Assembly: GCA_900545535.1 (NCBI GenBank)
Contig: UQZN01000015.1
Span: forward strand, 1 to 64,000
Origin: an uncultured Phascolarctobacterium sp.
Lineage (GTDB): Bacteria > Bacillota > Negativicutes > Acidaminococcales > Acidaminococcaceae
Length of the DNA: 64,000 bases
Direction: 5' to 3'
The notes beneath the pieces were generated by a model, which saw only the letters and a list, made by a program, of their open reading frames with translations, was not told where the DNA came from and made no database searches. Below, in pieces: positions 60,591-64,000 of this stretch. Position 1 is the stretch's first letter; each line of letters starts with the position of its first letter. The position numbers and the translations under genes are program-made.

Positions 60591-61730
60591 ATGCAAAGAA
60601 TGAGAATGTCACAAAAAATTCCAATAGAGGTATTTTCATTTTTTATCAAACCCTTTTTCCACGAAAAAAGAAACGATCAGCCAATTAACTGGAAAGAGGT
60701 AAAAAATATCTTAATACTGGACACGATTGATTTATTAGGTGACATGGTAATGTTATTGGGTTTTCTCAGGATACTAAGACTGAATGCGCCTTCTGCCAGC
60801 ATTATAGTATGCGCAAGACCTTTTACGTATGGAGTGTTAAAAAATCTAGACTTGATCGATGACTTTGTTGGACTTTCCCTGGAAGCTTCCTGGGCAAAGA
60901 AAAAAGAAGTGCTTGGTATTTTGAATAAACATTTTTATGATTTGGCGATCAATCCTCGCGGAGATTTTAGGGATATCCTTTATATGTATTTTGTTAATGC
61001 AAAAAGAAAGATATCCCATACTAGAACTGGTGGAGACTTCCTTTTGACTGACCCTTTACCGGCAGATTATAGTGATCAGTATTCCCATGCTATTGAAGAC
61101 AGGATCTATATACTGGATCAGCTTGGTTGCAAATATGATGATATTGATAAGTATCCAATATTAAAATTGGATTTTAAAGGTCAGGATTATGTCAAAGAGT
61201 ATTTTGCATCATACTCTTTAAATGGAAAAATAATACTGGGTGTGCATCCCGGCGCCAGTGGCAAGGTTAGAGAGTGGATATATTATGGTGAATTGTTGAA
61301 GAAAATTCAGGAAGAATACGAGAATATATTTTTTGTGATATTTTCCGGTCCCGGGGATAAGGTGTGTGTAGATAATGCCATACGTTATTTGCAGGGAGAA
61401 TACATAATTGTAAATGAAAGTATTGAAAATTATATCCAGTTAGTTGGATTTTGTGATTGTTTTATTTCAAATGACAGCGGAGCGGCTCATATAGCCGCAG
61501 CTTATGGTATGCCAACAATTGATATTTTTACTAACAATTTGATTTGCTGGTGGAGACCTTACAATTATAATGGCCAAACTAGGTGTATTGGCAAAGATCT
61601 CCCCTGTAAGCCTTGTTGCAGAAGTGATAAATGCAAGAAAAAAACATTGGAATGTAATAAATCCATATCAGTAGAAGAAGTGTTTGCAGAATTTGCAGAT
61701 ATGTTTAATAAAATAAGAGGGAAAAAATAG
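60591..61730 (+). CDS. Glycosyltransferase family 9 (heptosyltransferase-like)
   Basis: The 379-residue GT-B enzyme has LILDTIDLLGDMVMLLGFLRILR at the N-terminus, HPGASGKVREW and SNDSGAAHIAAAYGMPTI, the donor-site motifs of heptosyltransferases. A cysteine cluster near residues 335-355 (CKPCCRSDKCKK ... LEC) is an added C-terminal feature, perhaps metal-binding. With GDP-heptose genes in the same operon, it is the best candidate to transfer the heptose. Confidence 0.88.
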   Translation: MQRMRMSQKIPIEVFSFFIKPFFHEKRNDQPINWKEVKNILILDTIDLLGDMVMLLGFLRILRLNAPSASIIVCARPFTYGVLKNLDLIDDFVGLSLEASWAKKKEVLGILNKHFYDLAINPRGDFRDILYMYFVNAKRKISHTRTGGDFLLTDPLPADYSDQYSHAIEDRIYILDQLGCKYDDIDKYPILKLDFKGQDYVKEYFASYSLNGKIILGVHPGASGKVREWIYYGELLKKIQEEYENIFFVIFSGPGDKVCVDNAIRYLQGEYIIVNESIENYIQLVGFCDCFISNDSGAAHIAAAYGMPTIDIFTNNLICWWRPYNYNGQTRCIGKDLPCKPCCRSDKCKKKTLECNKSISVEEVFAEFADMFNKIRGKK

Positions 61731-61732
61731 CG

Positions 61733-63094
61733 ATGTTTGAAACTTTTGATTTTTTTAATGGATATCTGAAGATTAACGCCTTAGTTGGAGTCCTGGATGT
61801 AATTTTGATTCTGCATTTTTTGCTTTCTTATTATTTTCGTTGTTATAAAAAAGGATATCTGATTGATTTATGGCATGGTAGCCTATTAGTTGTTTATTTT
61901 TTGACAGTATTGGTTTTTTATCCCTTTATGGGAGCTGATCGTTTGTTAGATTTAAGGTTTTTTTATAATTGGTCATATTCTATGCCGTTTATTGATTGGG
62001 CTTGGTACATTAATATCTTGGGTTTTATGGCTGTTTTTTTGGGTGGATTTTGTTTTTTCATACTCAAAAGGAAAAATACATTTAATAATATTATACTTTG
62101 GCCAGTTAAGAAGTGTGAATATGCAATCAATAGAATATTGCAGCATGAGAATCAGTTTCTATTGATGTATCAAATCAATAATTTTATTTGTGCATATTTG
62201 CTGTTTTATGGAATAACGACTAGCGGTTTATTTGTAAATCTGAGAGTTTTTTTTATGACAGCAGGGATTTATTCTGCTTTGAGCAATGCTTTTATTGTAG
62301 TTGGGCAGCCAATCTTTTTATTCTTTTCACTTATTGCGCTATATGTTTCTAAATCCAGGTTAAAAATAATTCTCCAAATAATCTTTTCCGTAATTATTTT
62401 AAATATTTACGGCGCTCGGTCAACATTGATATATCCTTTTGTTTCCTTTTTGTTTGGCTATATTATTATTAACAAAAACAAGACTATTTTCAAAAAAATA
62501 TTGATTTCATTTCTTGTACTGACCGTAGTTTTTTTTGCTGTAGAACAATATCGTACAGATAGTAATACCAGCTATATGTTTAGTTATTCTTTAACTGACC
62601 GCGTTTTATTTGGTAATAATATTGCTGATATACGTGACTTTGGCGTTATCCTTGAATGTTGGGATGGGAAATATATGCTGGGCCGCAATATCGTTGCTGG
62701 TATTATTTCGTTCATACCCAAAGAATATTCTGAATTTAGACATACTTGGAATACTTCAAGCTATACAAATAGACTGGTAGGTCTTTCTGATTCGCATCCT
62801 GGTATGCGAGGGGGCCTGTTTTGCGAGCCATTTTTGTCTTTCGGGTATCTTGGTGTCATTAGCACAGGTTTGCTTTATGGCTATATTTTAGCTGCTTTGG
62901 ATCATTTTTCTAAGCAGTGCTGTTTTCCATCTCAAAAACATTTTTTGATATTTATTATGTCTTTGCTTTTTATAAAGGATATATTTGCTTATATCTTATT
63001 TCAGAGTTCCTTGCTATGGTTAGCTTATTTAAGGATATTGTTTTTGTTACTTTGCGTAATTCTTTTTTCGGTTAAATTAAGGTTGAACAGGTGA
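61733..63094 (+). CDS. wzy: O-antigen/capsule polymerase (Wzy-like)
   Basis: The 453-residue protein has about 12 membrane helices and a large periplasmic loop near residues 270-365. It contains NIYGARSTLIYPFVSF, characteristic of the oligosaccharide-repeat-unit polymerase group. Low GC and weak conservation are normal for Wzy. Its neighbours (Wzz and Wzx) support the role in joining repeat units at the periplasmic side. Confidence 0.8.
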   Translation: MFETFDFFNGYLKINALVGVLDVILILHFLLSYYFRCYKKGYLIDLWHGSLLVVYFLTVLVFYPFMGADRLLDLRFFYNWSYSMPFIDWAWYINILGFMAVFLGGFCFFILKRKNTFNNIILWPVKKCEYAINRILQHENQFLLMYQINNFICAYLLFYGITTSGLFVNLRVFFMTAGIYSALSNAFIVVGQPIFLFFSLIALYVSKSRLKIILQIIFSVIILNIYGARSTLIYPFVSFLFGYIIINKNKTIFKKILISFLVLTVVFFAVEQYRTDSNTSYMFSYSLTDRVLFGNNIADIRDFGVILECWDGKYMLGRNIVAGIISFIPKEYSEFRHTWNTSSYTNRLVGLSDSHPGMRGGLFCEPFLSFGYLGVISTGLLYGYILAALDHFSKQCCFPSQKHFLIFIMSLLFIKDIFAYILFQSSLLWLAYLRILFLLLCVILFSVKLRLNR

Positions 63095-63097
63095 TGT

Positions 63098-64000
63098 ATG
63101 GAAGTTGAGAATAAAGAGCAAAAATTTCTGAGGGATACAGCAGTCATAGGGATTGGCAATATCCTTTCCAAAGGCATTGTATTTTTGCTCATTCCTATCC
63201 ATACCGCAATGCTGACTCCTGCGGAATATGGCGCCAGTGAGCTGATCTATAATCTGGTAAATTTATGTTTGTTGATTTTTTCTTGTTCTATAGCTGATGC
63301 TGGGGTGCGCTTTGCTTTAGACGCAAGTTTCAGTAAAGAGGCAGTTTTTAGTATAACAATATTTTTGCCAGCCATCAGCAGTTTGTTTTTAGTAATGGCA
63401 GCTTATGCTGCAGAGAGCTTTTTTGAAATAGCGTATCTTGATTATATTTTGCTGCTGTACATGTTATTTGCGTTAAGGGAATCTATAACCCAGTTTTTTA
63501 GAGGCATTGGTCAATTAAAAACTTTTTCGTGGTTAAATATTCTGTTCGCTGTTTCTTTATTGATTTGTAATGTTATATTTTTGCTGTGTTTGGATTTAAA
63601 AGTAAGAGGATATGTTTATTCTTTTGTCACTGCAAGTATTTGCGTAATAGCAATAGGGTTTTATAAGTTGATCAAAAGGTACGGGCTGCGATTTCCCGAT
63701 GAAAAACTTATGGTTCAGATGCTGCAATATGGCATTCCGTTATCTTTTAATTCTATATCAGCATGGATCACAAGTATTTCAGGACGCTATTTTTTAGCTT
63801 ATTTTTGCAGTGTTGCTGCCAGCGGAATTTATTCAGCTGCTTATAAATTTATGATGATCATAGTAGTTTTAGTTGATGTATTTCAGAAGTCATGGCAAAT
63901 AAGCGCTGTACAATCTTATACGGATTTGGATAGGAACACTTTTTTCTCTGCTGTTTATAAAAAGTTTGTGCTGATGGCTGCTTTTTTTAGTTTTGTTTTA
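63098..64000 (+). CDS. wzx: Wzx-like flippase, partial (runs off the window)
   Basis: The first 301 codons are present and stay open to the last base. The protein starts MEVENKEQKFLRDTAVIGIGN and continues ILSKGIVFLLIPIHTAMLTPAEYGA, the N-terminus of polysaccharide-biosynthesis (MOP/PST) flippases, with at least eight helices so far. It would move lipid-linked repeat units across the inner membrane. The ATG at 63098 lies three bases after the wzy stop; AGGTGAT is upstream. Confidence 0.88.
   Translation, partial: MEVENKEQKFLRDTAVIGIGNILSKGIVFLLIPIHTAMLTPAEYGASELIYNLVNLCLLIFSCSIADAGVRFALDASFSKEAVFSITIFLPAISSLFLVMAAYAAESFFEIAYLDYILLLYMLFALRESITQFFRGIGQLKTFSWLNILFAVSLLICNVIFLLCLDLKVRGYVYSFVTASICVIAIGFYKLIKRYGLRFPDEKLMVQMLQYGIPLSFNSISAWITSISGRYFLAYFCSVAASGIYSAAYKFMMIIVVLVDVFQKSWQISAVQSYTDLDRNTFFSAVYKKFVLMAAFFSFVL

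Noticed and set aside
1..64000. CRISPR arrays, insertion sequences, prophage genes and rRNA
   Set aside because: No regularly spaced repeats, transposase, integrase, phage structural gene or rRNA sequence was seen on either strand.

Overview
The window looks like the chromosome of a diderm Firmicute of the Negativicutes (Acidaminococcaceae/Selenomonadales type). Firmicute traits are a T-box leader and a gene set that in Bacillus lies beside oriC: rpsF-ssb-rpsR, serS, a yaaO-like decarboxylase, tmk, holB, yaaT, a yabB-like methyltransferase, rsmI, metG, tatD, yabE, rnmV and rsmA. Outer-membrane traits are a 2429-residue autotransporter ending in a beta-barrel, a Wza-like exporter, a GDP-heptose pathway and Wzx/Wzy. 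A Selenomonas-type lysine/ornithine decarboxylase fits a lineage that decorates peptidoglycan with cadaverine. The assignment is by inference only; no rRNA is present.

Layout. 1-3141: a RarD permease, then an AT-rich gap with eight DnaA-box-like 9-mers (candidate oriC), then a divergent epimerase-like protein. 3142-5463: a leucine-type T-box leader driving ilvM-ilvB. 5600-8099: rpsF-ssb-rpsR, a second S4-like gene and an unknown gene. 8237-9034: a metallo-beta-lactamase-fold protein. 9249-17154: kdpFABC-kdpDE, including a 34-codon kdpF. 17224-18575 (minus): isoaspartyl dipeptidase plus a small membrane protein. 18820-20462: an orphan type IV pilin and five tRNAs (minus). 20463-27752: the autotransporter. 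27973-31736: a thioredoxin-reductase-like flavoprotein with a broken active site, serS and ldc. 31912-42793: a tight housekeeping run with many 1-8 base overlaps.

42800-46994 is an accessory island. It holds an Abi_2-family HEPN protein preceded by its own promoter and a roughly 65-nt structured, terminated RNA. It also holds a CGGC protein, a HipB/HipA-like pair bracketed by two identical 47-bp terminator hairpins, a sigma-like factor and a divergent XRE regulator.

47227-64000 (cut by the window end) is a surface-polysaccharide operon. Its promoter has an 8-G tract inside the -35/-10 spacer, which suggests phase variation. The order is CpsB-type phosphatase, Wza-like exporter, Wzz/CpsD kinase pair, initiating sugar-phosphate transferase, GDP-D-glycero-D-manno-heptose genes (hddC, hddA, gmhB, gmhA) with galE, a GDP-sugar 4,6-dehydratase and an SDR, glycosyltransferases, two acyltransferases, Wzy and the start of Wzx. 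From about 51,060 on, the DNA is clearly more AT-rich than the upstream genes, as expected for an exchangeable O-antigen/capsule block.

Strongest leads: the Abi_2 gene with its upstream small RNA, the poly-G promoter of the polysaccharide operon, the duplicated terminators around hipBA, and the DnaA-box cluster. Start codons were chosen by Shine-Dalgarno position; several differ from the longest open frame.
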